From NCBI GenBank assembly GCA_030762175.1, contig CM060831.1:96639001-96703000 (forward strand): a DNA stretch of 64,000 bases, given 5' to 3'. Origin of the DNA: Metallyticus violacea. Its lineage: Eukaryota > Arthropoda > Insecta > Mantodea > Metallyticidae. Within the stretch, counting starts at the first letter, position 1, and the number at the start of each line of letters is the position of its first letter. Made by a program: the position numbers and the translations under genes. Shown one piece after another: positions 1 to 12,074 of the stretch. The notes beneath the pieces are model-generated. The model was not told where the DNA came from. It made no database searches and saw only the letters and a program-made list of their open reading frames with translations.

Positions 1-1386
1 ATCATACCTATTTAAAAACCACTAGGTTGTTAGGAATAGGAATAAATTATACCTAGTTAATTAAGACTGCAAATATTGATTACACATCCTCTGCATTTAT
101 TTTACTTAGTAAAGAAAGACATACATTTATTTAATAGCGTTTAATTCACACACTAATTATAAACATATTATTTTACAGCAGCAGACTTGTAGCTCTAATT
201 TAAATTATGGGTTTTTAATTATTATTTATGATACGAATGTGAAAAGTGGCATTTTAATACTTTTAACAAGTGTATGATATGGCATTATAGAAGACAGCTT
301 TAATAAAGAAATATTATAAATGAAATTCATTCCGTTGTGCCTATCTCATGTCCCCTGCAACACTGCACTCTGTCCATTGTGTCACAAGACGGAGACAGAG
401 AACGCAGCGGTCATGCGTTAAGCTTTGGCTCTCCATTTTATTTCAATTTACTTTTCATGCTATTGCAGGTTAATTAATTACAATTACGCCCACAGTAATT
501 GTATCTCTGAGCATATTAAAAAACAAAACATGTCCCATCATAAAAGAGAAGGTTGTTATAGTGTCAATGCAAGCAATACATGCAGGTGGCTTTAAAAAGA
601 AGTATTTTAATAATCTATTTCGTCACTACTGGCTTTCTTAGTTAATTTGATCAAAGTAAGAGCTATTTTGAATGCAGTTTGTTGTGATATAACTATTTCT
701 CAACTGCTATCAGCATGGATGAACTCAGAGGGGACTAAAAACGCTCACCAGATGTTTGGCTGAGACTTAAAATGAGCCCGCTAAGACTACTAACAAATAG
801 CAACTATTAATTAGTAATACCCATCGTTAGTGCCAAATGATTCCGCTAAAGTAAGCATATAACCATCCCTTGAGCGTGAGACGAGACTGTTTGTTCATTC
901 CTGACGGTGACCACATTACTGTGAGCGGATGATCAGCTGACACCCCTCAGGAATGCTGGAGCAAAGATATAGATGTACTGTTGAGGTGAAGCGGGGACAA
1001 AAAAGGGCTAATAATTGTTAGATCACGTTCGACACTTGGCTGCAGAGATGGGCTGGACCAGGCGATGCGTTCCGGGCCACCGCGGCTGTCGATAGCAAAA
1101 CCTCCTCGACACTTTCTTTATTTTTCTGGCTTGCAACGTCTGCTGCCAGGAGTAACGGGTTTTCGCATCCCGCATCCTATCTTTGTTTGCTAATTCACCA
1201 GAGAGAACAACCTTGAAAGCTTTCAAAACATTTTTAGGTCCGTTTTTCATCCCTCATCTCATAAAACGTTAAATAATAGCGAGACAAGCCGGAGCATTGA
1301 TTGAGAATGGATAAGCTGTGTTGATCTACATCTGTCACACAATAAAATCAAAGCCACTAACAAAAATGTGCGTCATTTAAAGAGGA
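1..1386. other. AT-rich anonymous DNA
   Basis: No gene or known repeat could be supported. A slightly more CpG-rich patch at about 1020-1180 carries a 75-codon basic open frame on the minus strand (1250 to 1023) that I do not recognise and that lacks supporting splice or homology signals. A segment around 341-425 resembles sequence at 7034-7120 (see findings). Confidence 0.5.
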
Positions 1387-1398
1387 TTAGATCGTTAA

Positions 1399-1497
1399 AG
1401 GAAGGAAGGAAGGAAGGAAGAAAGAAAGAAAGAAAGTCTTTTGCAATAAGAAAGAAAAAAGTACAAAAAAAAAGAAAGAAAGAAAGAAAAGAAAAAG
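1399..1497. repeat. (GGAA)n/(GAAA)n microsatellite
   Basis: Two purine-rich tetranucleotide tracts, GGAA then GAAA at 1399-1437 and AAAG-type at 1469-1497, separated by a short AT-rich spacer. The minus strand of this tract gives a spurious Phe/Leu-rich open frame. Confidence 0.9.
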
Positions 1498-1621
1498 CCT
1501 ATAAAGAAACTTCAAATATACATTCTGTGTTAGTGTTATAAATGCATTTGCTAGAACTGAAGAAGATTCCAGGAAGTAACTGAAAATAATAATGCAACAT
1601 TGCAATAAAAATAGCTATGAG

Positions 1622-4600
1622 GTAAATACAAAAAGTACACAAAAAATTCTACAAAGGCTATTCTCTCGCTAGAGATCTCAAACCGTTATTTACAAACATT
1701 TATTTAGATAAAGCTTGAAAAGTTACATACAATTTCTACAACAGAATAAACGGCACGGAAAACCGTGCAATATAGATGGAATGGTCCAGTGACCTTCATA
1801 TGTCTATGTTCTGCGTCACCGCATCTCGGCAGCTGTGACTCAAATGTCGCGTGATAAACAATGTACACAATGCACAGCGTGGAAGAATTGAATGTGACGG
1901 ACCACGAAAAACATTTTCGGTTTTGTTTAATGGTTTAGAGATTTTCTTAATCAGAATTCTGGAATATCAGACGTCTATTGGTTACAAAACCCTCGTGCTA
2001 TACATGAACAGCTACTGCATTCATAAATTATCGGAGTATTTCTTAGACGAATGGGAAGATATTATTTTCATGAGCAGGTATTGCGTTTCATGGACGAAAG
2101 TATGTGTATATAAATTTACAAGTAATTACCTAAATAACCTAAATTTTATAGACAATAGTTTGGGGCCTTTAGTGAGAGAATCACCATGCACAGTATATAT
2201 TTAGTTTAGCTCAGCCTTTCCCAATCTATGCGTCCTGAGGGGACTTTCGGTGGGTGGCGAAGTCTCCCAAATGGGACAAGGTGCCCACATCCATATTAAT
2301 ATTTTAATAAAATTTCAGTACTTGAAGACATTTTTTTATTAGAGTGCACTAGTTTAACTTATTGGTTCTATGAAGTTGTACGGTGGAATTTAAAAATATT
2401 AGCCTATTTCGGAAATAAAATAAATTGCAAGAGCATAAAGAAATTAATCGCGGTAGTTATATATAACATAACTTTCTGTTTATGCAACTAACCTCCAAAT
2501 CATCTCTCATTCACGGGAGTCAAGTAGAGGCGTAACAGAAATAGATAACAAATGAGCTTTTAATAATTAGAATCTGCATCTATAAAAAGGGAAGATATTC
2601 GGGGATAAAATGTAAATATAAAAACATACAGACGAATTTACATTATAGTCGAGAAAATAAAATATCATTTAATATAGTAGCAGATCTGAATCCGTTTACA
2701 CCAGGAATGAGCCATCAGTCTGTTAAATAGAAATAGAGATATCGAGAAACAAGAGACGGGTGTGACGCGATTTCCGTCATTCTATCCCGACTACACAGGA
2801 AACAAGCAAATGTGCAAACAAGCGAAAATAAATAATAAATAACACATTTAATACTGGTAAATTAATTTAGCTGTGAATTCCACTGAATATGCTATGGAAA
2901 TTCTCTACTATGTATGCAAATGGTGGGACATTAATGAAGACACCTGTCCATTTGTCTTCATCTGATGTTCATGGGTGTTAATGTTCATCATCATGTTAGA
3001 ACAAAAGAAAAACGAAAGTGCCAACGTTGCTTCAGGTGCCAGAGAAGTTAAAATCATTGCGGTTACTTTCATCACACCCCCTAAACAAGCATTTAAACAG
3101 TTGCAAAGGATTAAACACTTGGAAATCATCCCACAAAAGAGATTTCTTCCTCCCCAACGCTTAACAACCAAGTCCTAAATCACTCTAACCACTTAACCAT
3201 TACCAGTCAAAATCGACGTAGCAGCCCCATCCTGCCAGAAGTTAAAGACCTCCCTAAGGTCAACGTCACCCCTCAGCATCTTTTGTGTCTCCCCCACAAG
3301 CGATTGATTAGTTTTCCTCCCATGTCGCCACTCGCCCCAGGGAGGCTGACACAAGCCCCGATTGTCTGTTGTCTCTATAGTGGCAACATGGGACATCTTT
3401 CTCCTCAAATGTCAACACTTCTGTTGGGCAAGTTATCCAATGTAACAAGGATGCTACACTGCAGTAAGACGCCCAAACCCCCTTCAGTGGTAAAGAAGAC
3501 AAGCAAACTCACGGATCCAAAACTTGAAGATTCATGGTCTATCGCGACAGATTAAAACATTTCGAAATGTTGTTTTTGTTCATAAGAGCACGGCCTGTTA
3601 TACGTGGTTTTAATCGGACAATCAAGTCCAATCGATATGTCCTTAGAAATTCGAGTATTCCGTTATATTCCTGCTTCATAAAGCTGCAATACAAACACTT
3701 TTTTTGATCCTATACTCTCTCCTTTCTTCCACAATCATTCATTTCCTGTACTATTCCTTCCTCATACTGTTCTTTTCCCTTCTCACGAATATAGAACACG
3801 TGTCGGTGTGATAGTAAAATTGATGGAGATAAAAATTAAATTACTCTGGAACTTGCTGAGTAACTCAGGCTTGGATCTTCAAAATTTTCTTAAGAAAACA
3901 GGGAAAGTGTAAAACTTGATCGTAAAGAGATTTTTTCTTCTTTTTCTTTTCTCACTGATGAGGAATGTCGTGTTCCGGTCTCACATTTTCTGACCACAAT
4001 TTCCTAGGTCGACTTATCGCTTTATATTACAGCATTTGTTTTGGGGTATCATGTAAAAACATCAGTAGTTTCAATATTAAAAATAACAGAAAAATAGGGG
4101 GATGCAATAAGAGACCCACATAACCTTTATAATTGTGGAGAATGCTTTTGACAGATAGATAGAAAAAAGCCGGAATGTAAGCATAAGAAAGGGTTCCCAA
4201 ATAACCTAATGGATTCCATATGCAGTAAAGGAACCCCGAAACTTCCTAGGTTGAAAGTATGTTCTGCACTGCTTTTCCGCAACAAAAATTGTCCCTTTTT
4301 GGGTTGCATTGTGACTTGTGACGAAAAGTGAATTCTCTACGACAACCGCAAGTGGTCAGGACAATGATTGCGTCTCCCTGCAATACCAAAACCACAACAG
4401 AGGAAAGTGCGACAACTAAAATGACAAAAGGCGCGAGAGAAACAGCCAGCACTGGTTAATAGGAAAGAATCTATTCTTCTTCATGATAAGGATACGCTTT
4501 TTGCAAAGAATACTTCAGAGGCTGAATGAACTGGGATGCGAAACAGAACCTCGTCCAGTATATTCACGGGTCTTTCATCAGCAGACGTTCAGTTATTCAA

Positions 4601-4673
4601 ACTGGAGAATAAAGTCTTCAATAAGCATTAAGAAGCTAAGTGGGATTTCATCTATTTATTGAAATGGCATATA
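1622..4673. other. anonymous DNA, no supported gene
   Basis: An unrecognised 117-codon open frame lies on the plus strand at 1851-2204. A less AT-rich patch at about 2930-3560 is open in several frames on both strands (for example plus 2975-3178 and 3283-3555), which suggests formerly functional or repeat DNA, but no family motif is visible. Nothing else is seen. Confidence 0.4.
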
Positions 4674-5366
4674 CAGAGAGTGCCAAAAATGTATACACAC
4701 TTCAAGCAAAGAAAAAACTGTGTTAACATAACAAAACTGAATTCACACAAACAGAAAATGATGAGCACTAATAATCTTAGACTTTTACAGTTGCAACAGT
4801 TGCTCAAAATCCCTGTCATCGGCGTCGATACACTTCTGAGTACGTTGAGCTACTGATTGAGCAACGTTTGCGAAAGTGTCCTCAGCGATTGCAGCACATG
4901 CCGTTTCAATTTCTTCCCGAAGTGCTGCCAGTGTAGCTGATTTTCTACGGTATACGGTATCATGAGCTCAAATTTGTCTCGAATGCGTGCAATTGTTACT
5001 CACGTTGGCGGTTCTGTTCTGTACACACGTCTCCATTGCCTTTGAACTTCAACAACATTCTCGGTTTTCCAATACCATTTCAAAATTGCTTTCCGCTGTT
5101 CAAATGATAATCTTGGCTCCATTTGTTGTAGCAACGCTAGCATAACGTGATGTGAGTCACATCTGTTTACAGAACATCATACGATAGTCTTGACTTCATT
5201 TGTTCATTGTTGATTTATCTGTCACGTAGAAAAGCTATCATTGTTTATGAGTCGCATCTATTTACAGAACATCATACTACACATTACTGTTGTTTTTCGG
5301 TCTAACTTGAAATATATTAATAGATATCTACTGCGAAAGTGTGTATACATTTTTTGGCACCCTCGA
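4674..5366 (-). mobile_element. Tc1/mariner-type deletion derivative, copy 1
   Basis: Terminal inverted repeats are GAGAGTGCCAAAAATGTATA at the left and its near-complement TATACATTTTTTGGCACCCTC at the right, each next to a TA (4672-4673, 5367-5368). Read on the minus strand, the right part encodes the start of a transposase (ORF beginning near 5122, motif LSFEQRKAILKWYW in the better copy at 52 kb) and the left part encodes its C-terminus (EEIETACAA-like). The catalytic core is missing, so it must be non-autonomous. A segment containing CATCTRTTTACAGAACATCA occurs twice near the right end (about 5152-5180 and 5249-5277), making this copy about 100 bp longer than its relatives. Confidence 0.8.
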
Positions 5367-6756
5367 TAAAAACTTGCTACTAATTGGCAAATATTATAGA
5401 TCGCCATTAATTTCCGAAATTTCATTCCCTAGAAGTTACGGTCCATGATCTGGTAGTATCACACATACCTGCCAGCTGCTGGCGCCGACCTGTTTTGGCA
5501 TGAGAAGCATGTACCCGTCTCTACATAAACAGAGTGACGTTTATACACTGTGCTATTGATGACCTCTTGGTGTGTTCATACACAATGGGACATTACAGCA
5601 GCGAACGCCATAACAAACAACAGCACTTGTATTCTGTATGAAAAGAGGGAAGAGTCAGTAAGATGCATTATAATAAATGTTTGTAGAATGTTTCAGACTT
5701 GGGCTTGCAGGTGGCTTTTGTCATTTTCTCGAATGAAACAGCCAAAATCAAACGACTACTCGTGTCGAAATATTTACTTGCTGTAGAAAACAGTGTACTT
5801 ACATATAGGCAGTTTTACAATTAAATGTGTTTGTTGTTCATATTACATTATGGCACACCATTGGACCGAGAGGTTGGTTAAAGCGGTAAAACAGGGATAG
5901 TATTTCCCTGCAAAGAATTCAAATTCCATTTCATCATTCAGTTTTTAATTTCATCTTTGTGTGTGTCGCGTCTTTCTTTGTTTGCGACATCTTTGAGGTG
6001 GCCTTGACTTGGATTGACCATCCATTCAGGGAGTTCCTTAGTGCGTGAATGTGTACTCCATATGTGTATTCAGGGATAATAGGCCTCCCGTTAGGCGATT
6101 GACTGGGAAATCACACGTGATATAAATCCTTATACCAGAGAAGAGTAGACAGTTTAAAGAAAAACGCATAACATTGAATATATTAATTTTATTATCTAAA
6201 TTTTTAGAAAATTAGGCTTTGCACTCATAATAAATTTAAAATTAGTAACATTTTGACATACTGTTCCATATATGCACTGAATGACACCTTCACTTAACTT
6301 TTAAGGGGGAAAAAATACAGAACTTTTATTCCCAAATTAAATATAAAGCTATACAATTTTTTTATTCTTTTTAATATTTCTACTTTATAAATTGATAAAA
6401 CAACCTATTTAGAAGTGAACTCCAAACTAAACAATCACTCTTTTACATTTGTAGTTCTGTAGAGCATAAGTTCCTGTTATGCAAAAACTGAAAATTCTTT
6501 AAAAAGAGCATTTTACCTTGGAAAAGTGGATATTTTCTTTATAGAAGCACAAAAACAACAACAACTTCACTTCATTATGCATTCAGAGCTGCGTTGGATA
6601 ACCCAGAGGTAAATTTCGATAATCTAAGAAACAAGTGAGGGCAATGATTTATAAAATACTGATTACAATTGCGGAGCTACCTGATAGGTGATGTCGATTT
6701 AGGAAGCCGCATGACAGATGACTGGGGTGTTGCTTTGCTGATCACATGGCCCCCTA
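5367..6756. other. anonymous DNA with a possible tRNA-like relic
   Basis: No coding sequence supported. At about 5868-5945 (plus) the string GACCGAGAGGTTGGTTAAAG followed about 40 bases later by ATTCAAATTCC resembles box A and box B of a class II tRNA head, so an old tRNA-derived SINE of another family may lie here. The rest is AT-rich. Confidence 0.3.
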
Positions 6757-7033
6757 CCGCTACGAGTGGCCGAGGTCGTTAAGGCGCGAACTCGTGAGCG
6801 GGAGGTCTGGGGTTCGAATCCCCCTTTCTGATTGAGGTTTTTCCCAGGTTTTCCTCAGTCCTCATAAATGGCAAAAACCGGGGAGTTACCCTAAACTTAG
6901 GCCTGGAACGTTTCCCTCCTAAAATAAAAAAAAAAATCCTTCCACAATATATCATTTCATCTCATGTATCATCAGTGTTCACCACTTGTGGTGCCTCAGT
7001 AGTAAAAATGGGCGTTAAACACCATTAAAAAAA
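6755..7033 (+). mobile_element. SINE-A copy 1 (tRNA-derived, complete)
   Basis: A tRNA Ser/Leu-like head (box A around GAGTGGCCGAGGTCGTTAAGG, box B GGTTCGAATCC) is followed by the family body (AGGTTTTTCCCAGGTTTTCC, CTAAACTTAGGCCTGGAACG, CATTTCATCTCATGTATCAT) and a tail ending GGCGTTAAACACCATTAAAA. It is flanked by an 11-bp target duplication with one mismatch, ACATGGCCCCC at 6744-6754 and ACATGGCTCCC at 7034-7044, so this is a genuine retroposition event. The tRNA-like head carries an internal RNA polymerase III promoter in such families, but it is not a tRNA gene. Confidence 0.9.
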
Positions 7034-7044
7034 ACATGGCTCCC

Positions 7045-9595
7045 TGCAATACTGCCTTCTAACCAATGATATCGCAAGACTACGGTAAAGGACGCAGCGG
7101 TAGCTACTATAGGTCAAGGTCCACATTGCGCTGTTGCGCTATGGAGCAAGAAAAAGAGAAATTATAGTATGAATTTATTTTAAGAGCGTCTTATTTATCA
7201 AAATTACAATTAACTGATTTATTCAACCAATGATCAACATTTATTAAGCTACCACTTAAATATACATAATTAATTTCGATGCACCTATTCATTTACACGC
7301 AATGGGTATTTACTAAATAAATAACATTTAAAATGCCATTCAACGCTTTGTTGTTTTTACAAAAGTTTGATTTTTTTGTACTAAAAAATAGGAATTGTTA
7401 GATCCAATGTATCGTAGATATTAGCCTAAGTAACTTAGGCATCTGCGTTGTTTCCTGTACTATGAGGCAGTGTTCATGAGCTGCCACCCCCATATTTAAT
7501 TAGATTAATTGTAGCAAATAATATTATGTAACTTCGTTATAACCATGAGTCTAATGTCATTTTCTTGTACAAGTGTTGAGTTATTATGTGTAAAATATTA
7601 TTTTCTCGCAAGTGTGCAGAAAGCTACCCCAACCGTAAAATCTGACCTGGGAAACCCTGTAGCCTGTTGTAACAATATTTGTATAGAATCCATGAGCAAG
7701 ATGTTTATTGGTATTCTGTTAGAGAATTTCTTAAGCAGGATAGACACCATAAAGTTTTTGGTGACTGCAGGGATAAAAAGACAGGCCGATAACCTCTTCA
7801 AGGGAAGAAGTCAACCGCTTGAGTTGATTCTACATGGAAAAAGTCACGTAGGCCATGTTAATTTAGATTGCAATTTTGAGGCCCGCAGTTAGTTTTACAA
7901 CAGCATTCAGCGGGGCGATATCAGTGGAGTGGAAGGGATTTCTCAGTTCCGTTCAATTAGCGGAAAGCAGTAGTTAGTATTAGAAGAGAATTAAGTGGAC
8001 GAGCTTTATTAGTTGAGTGCACTACATCTTATGTACAATAGTGTATGAATAATAAACCGTGTTTCATCTTCCATAACGAAAATATTAATAACCTCCAGGA
8101 CTACGTCCTATATAGTCACAGGACCATAAAAATATCCAGCAGCAGAGTCTCAACAGCCTTGGCAAAACTATAAGACAGCGGTAACTATCGTCGGAGAGGA
8201 AAAAATGATTTACCACTGAGATTACACCCATAACCTACCAAATCAAATTTCCATTTTCCAAATCCTTCCCTCCACTCTATATACGTGTATTTTCACTAAC
8301 CGCCATTCCTTTATAAAATACCGCTGCAACTATTCTCAACCACACAGTGTGCATTAACGTGCATTGCTAGAGTCGCTATGGCTCTAAGGGTAGAAATATT
8401 AGTTGAAAAAATTTCTTGCTGAAGGTTTGGTCAAATTGCTGAAGAATGTGCTTATAACATTGTGTGACGAGTGCATTACACATTTACTTGTCACACAAAT
8501 ACAGGTATTAACGGCCGGGACAGCCTCGCAAAATAAAGACGTTCTTTAGAAGGACAGTAAAACAGTATTACAAACCATAAATATATGCAGAAATAATAGA
8601 AATGAACAAGAAGACTGTATCTGTTGCAACATTAATCCAAAGAGATATGTGTAAGTCAGAAAGCATTGTTGCTAAAGACTCCAATGGGCTGGACAACGTC
8701 ATCATTGGGACCGTTACACTAATGTATGCCCACCAGCGGGTTCTGCTAATTGTTAAACATAGTTGGAGTATATTAAGATTTTGGAATGTTTTTCTTGGAA
8801 TAAAATTTGGGATATTCTAAAATTGCTGCAATATAATGTCACCTGAGTTGAATTTAATAGAGAAAGGTTTAAATTTGTAACAAGAAAACGCTTCTAAACA
8901 TGGATTTGGATGAGATAGATTGCTTCCAAAGAAAAGCGTAAGGCGCTGAACAGATATGGCTTAGCTCTGATCCGAAGTAGATCGGAATATTCCTAGGCAG
9001 TTATTAAATACTTTGATAAAAAGAAACATTAGTATTGATCTTTATAAGAAATAGGTGATGTATATTTTTATTTTAGTTTGGCCATTTCTTTTACGACGTT
9101 CTTTCGGTATGCAATTCCAGTATATGTAAAATTATTTTTATAAAATTAGGGTAATAGCGAAGTCACCTGGATCTTCTAGGGATATGTGAAATATCTGCAA
9201 ATCCTGATTAAGGAAGCAGAGTTGTGCCTGGGCCTGGTTGTAGTGTGAGGAGCAACTAGGGTCGGGCAAGCAGGTAGTAAGCTGGGATGTTGCGTACGGC
9301 AGGCAGATGACCCCGGGACGTGGGCAGCATCCCACATCTCAGCAAACACACCTTCTTGTAGCATATCTCGAGCTTGCTGAGGGTGTTTTCATCAACATCA
9401 TTAGAGCGTATTCACTTCAGCACAACGCACGCTGGAACGACTATAAGAATCTACGAGCAACTTCTGTGGACCATGTAACAGCTTCCTTGACAAATCTTCA
9501 GTAGGTGACATTTCTGTATTTCTGGTTTTTTCTCAAGGCTTTCTGTAACCTTATTTTCTGTTCTGCCATGTTTTTTTCTAATTTTGTTTGTTAAT
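7045..9595. other. anonymous DNA, no supported gene
   Basis: Contains a 115-codon plus-strand open frame (7545-7892) and a GC-richer patch at about 9180-9500 with short overlapping open frames on both strands. None shows a recognisable domain, signal or splice context. Sequence at 7034-7120 resembles 341-425. Confidence 0.4.
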
Positions 9596-9625
9596 TCTTT
9601 TCTTTCTTTCTTTCTTTCTTTCTTT
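9596..9625. repeat. (TTTC)n microsatellite
   Basis: About seven TTTC units, followed by a further pyrimidine-rich stretch to about 9760. Confidence 0.9.
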
Positions 9626-9880
9626 GCATATTCATTTCTTTCCTCATTTTGAACTTTTTGCCCATTGCCGTTATCTCTTTTCTCATTTTCTTTCCTTTTG
9701 TCTCTTTGCTTCTTTTCCTACTTTTCTCACTCCTTCATTTCCTTCTTTCTTTCGCTATTTGGGCAGGGATTGGTTTTGTTCATCTCTTTCATGCTTTCTC
9801 TTTGATTATTTATATTTTTAACCCCTTTGTTTCCACGCTTCAATTCGGGATAGGCAGAAGCTTCTATCAGTGTGTTAGTT

Positions 9881-10117
9881 CACATCGCATCGCATCACAT
9901 CATATAATATCATATCATATCACATCATATCATATCACATCATATCACATCATATCATATCACATCATATCACATCATATCATATCACATCATATCATAT
10001 ATCATCAAATCACATCATATCATATCACATCATATATCACATCATATCATATCACATCACATCATATCACATCATATCATATCATATCACATCATATCAT
10101 ATCATATCATATCATAT
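9881..10117. repeat. pentanucleotide satellite (CATAT/CACAT)n
   Basis: About 47 five-base units, nearly all either ATCAT or ATCAC, with a few CGCAT variants at the left edge and some 4-base slips. In one plus frame it reads as a Ser-Tyr-His-Ile repeat (within an open frame ending at 10125), which is a by-product of the 15-base coding period and not a protein. Confidence 0.95.
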
Positions 10118-10823
10118 TTTTTTAAAGAACTGAAATATTTCCTTATATGAAATATACGCTGGCTGTGACGTAATAGCCAATCACCCGCCTTGTACCAGCT
10201 CAGTAGTGATGTTCTAAGTCACTGTCAGAGATGAAGGGGGTGTTTCGCTGGATTTTTCAGTACAGTGTAGGCTATCCTTTGATTCAACCCATGTCTGCTA
10301 TCTTGCGAGATTTTGTAAAATCTAAAGTTCAAGATTCAAAGATATTATTTTAAAATATAGACTTTCGCTATTTTTGTTTGTATTGTGATAATATGACACT
10401 ATGTGGTTCGTTTATTTTAACAGAGAAAACCATTTACTTATCAATTTTAAAACTTACTCAATTGTATTTTAGTTTACGCGATTCCGAGGACCTTATACGT
10501 TTATATTTTCCCTGTATTTCAACGTAATTGTCAACTACAGCGGAACGACGCAGTATTTTAACAAGATTGTAGAAAAAGAGACGGTAAAAAGTTCAATGAA
10601 ACATAAAGGAGTGCACAGAATTGAGACTATAAGCAAACAGATTTAAGGGTAATTCGTGTAACATGAACTATTTTGGTTTTAATATTGCATGTAATTTTAT
10701 TTAATTTTCACGTATATAGGGCAAAAGGGCATGTCCCCCGCAAATCTCGCCACTAGAGTGCCCGAGAAACTCATTGAGTGGGAAAATTACCTATGTATTC
10801 TAAATGGGCTTGCTAGATATATA
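10118..10823. other. anonymous DNA
   Basis: AT-rich, nothing recognised on either strand. Confidence 0.4.
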
Positions 10824-11683
10824 CAAGGTGTCCCACTTAAAACACCAATTAAAAATGTTTCTAACTTAGAAATGCATATACATATGAGAAATAAATATAT
10901 TTGTGGTGCAAATCATGCGATTTATGTATCAATGATTCTAATGGATATTGAGATTGAGAAATAAAAATCTGGTGTGTTCTTTGGCTTGCAGAAGCATGTA
11001 TAATCGATTTCGTCGAGAATACAATTTAATGAAGCGACTCATTCCTGACTATAGGAAAACAAAGTTCAAGCAAATAGGAAGGCATTCTACGTAAAAAGGT
11101 TCTGGAGATGACATTGAACGCTTTCGACTCTACTTTACAAGAAGCCCAAGAGAATCAATCCCAAAAGCCGGTTTGCGACTACAGCTTCTAGAACGGTCTA
11201 TAAACGTTGTGCACAAACGATTACGTCTGCGACAACAGGCCAGGAAAAGAATCCGCGTATTGTTTTTGAACACGAACGTGATCTGCGTCTGAGTCTACTA
11301 TGTCCATTCTTTTTTTGCTGAATCAAACAGTGACGGCCACAACCTATCTACACATGCCTGGGTTCTTTGTTGTGTCAGAGCTTCCTTCTGGAACCATTGA
11401 TGAGCAAGACGGCACTCCTCCTCACTTGGCATGCAAACCCAGTTTTCTTAATGATAACTTTCCGAGGCACAGGATTCGAAACACCAGGTAGCCTTGCGAT
11501 TCAAAATGTTACTGAAAAATATCTAGATATAATTTGAAGACAGGCTTGAAATGGTGGTCTTGTGAAACCTTTGTAAGATTAAAGTTGCAGCTTTTAATGT
11601 GTTAGCAAATGCTATTTACAATTAAATAAGTCATTAATTTAGCAGATATAAATATAATTCTTTTTTTTAAGTGGGACACCCTG
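10824..11683 (+). mobile_element. decayed mariner-like element
   Basis: Inverted ends CAAGGTGTCCCACTTAAAA (left, after TA at 10822-10823) and TTTTAAGTGGGACACCCTG (right, to 11683) define an 860-bp element. Plus-strand remains of a transposase lie between: an HTH-linker-like stretch at about 11105-11210 (SPRESIPKAGLRLQL) and, at 11300-11491, the second catalytic region (DEQDGTPPHLACK, Asp codon at 11408-11410). The region containing the first catalytic Asp is missing and the frame stops before the third (SPD) motif. No TA is seen at the right edge (TT), so the end may have mutated. Confidence 0.75.
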
Positions 11684-12074
11684 TTCTAAAAGAACGAACT
11701 ACATTATTTAATATTTTTTATATTATAGTCTTGATTGTCATTTATATGACATTAACAAAAAAGATACTGGACATTTTACATACAATGGTGTCATTTATTT
11801 TAATATAAGCTGCAGAAGGTAGAGTATGCTGTCGACAACATGTGTTCCCAATAGCATGTAACTACAGACACAGGAATAATCTATAATATATAAATATATT
11901 AGACTATAAAATCATTAATTAAGGTAATGTTACATATGTAATTTTTTATAAACTGGATACTTATAAATTTAAGTAGTATATATTCCATGTGCATTCAATA
12001 TTTTTTATTATCATGAGTCCGAAGGAATTTATGGCATAAAACTCAGCGCCGCTGTTGTCGTGTACACTATTATA
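11684..12074. other. AT-rich spacer between two transposons
   Basis: No feature recognised. Confidence 0.4.

Noticed and set aside
1851..2204. 117-codon plus-strand open frame
   Set aside because: No motif or family resemblance, AT-driven composition.
4246..4452. Cys-rich minus-strand frame preceded by a fine splice acceptor (pyrimidine tract then TTGCAG)
   Set aside because: No donor follows in a compatible place and no protein family was recognised; start would be GTG.
6757..6830. tRNA-Ser/Leu gene
   Set aside because: Box A and B are good, but the same sequence recurs as the head of a SINE with a fixed 200-bp body and target duplications; the acceptor stem does not close.
7545..7892. 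115-codon plus-strand open frame
   Set aside because: No recognisable domain; no supporting splice or start context.
9649..10125. 158-codon open frame with Ser-Tyr-His-Ile repeats
   Set aside because: It is the translation of the pentanucleotide satellite and a pyrimidine-rich leader.
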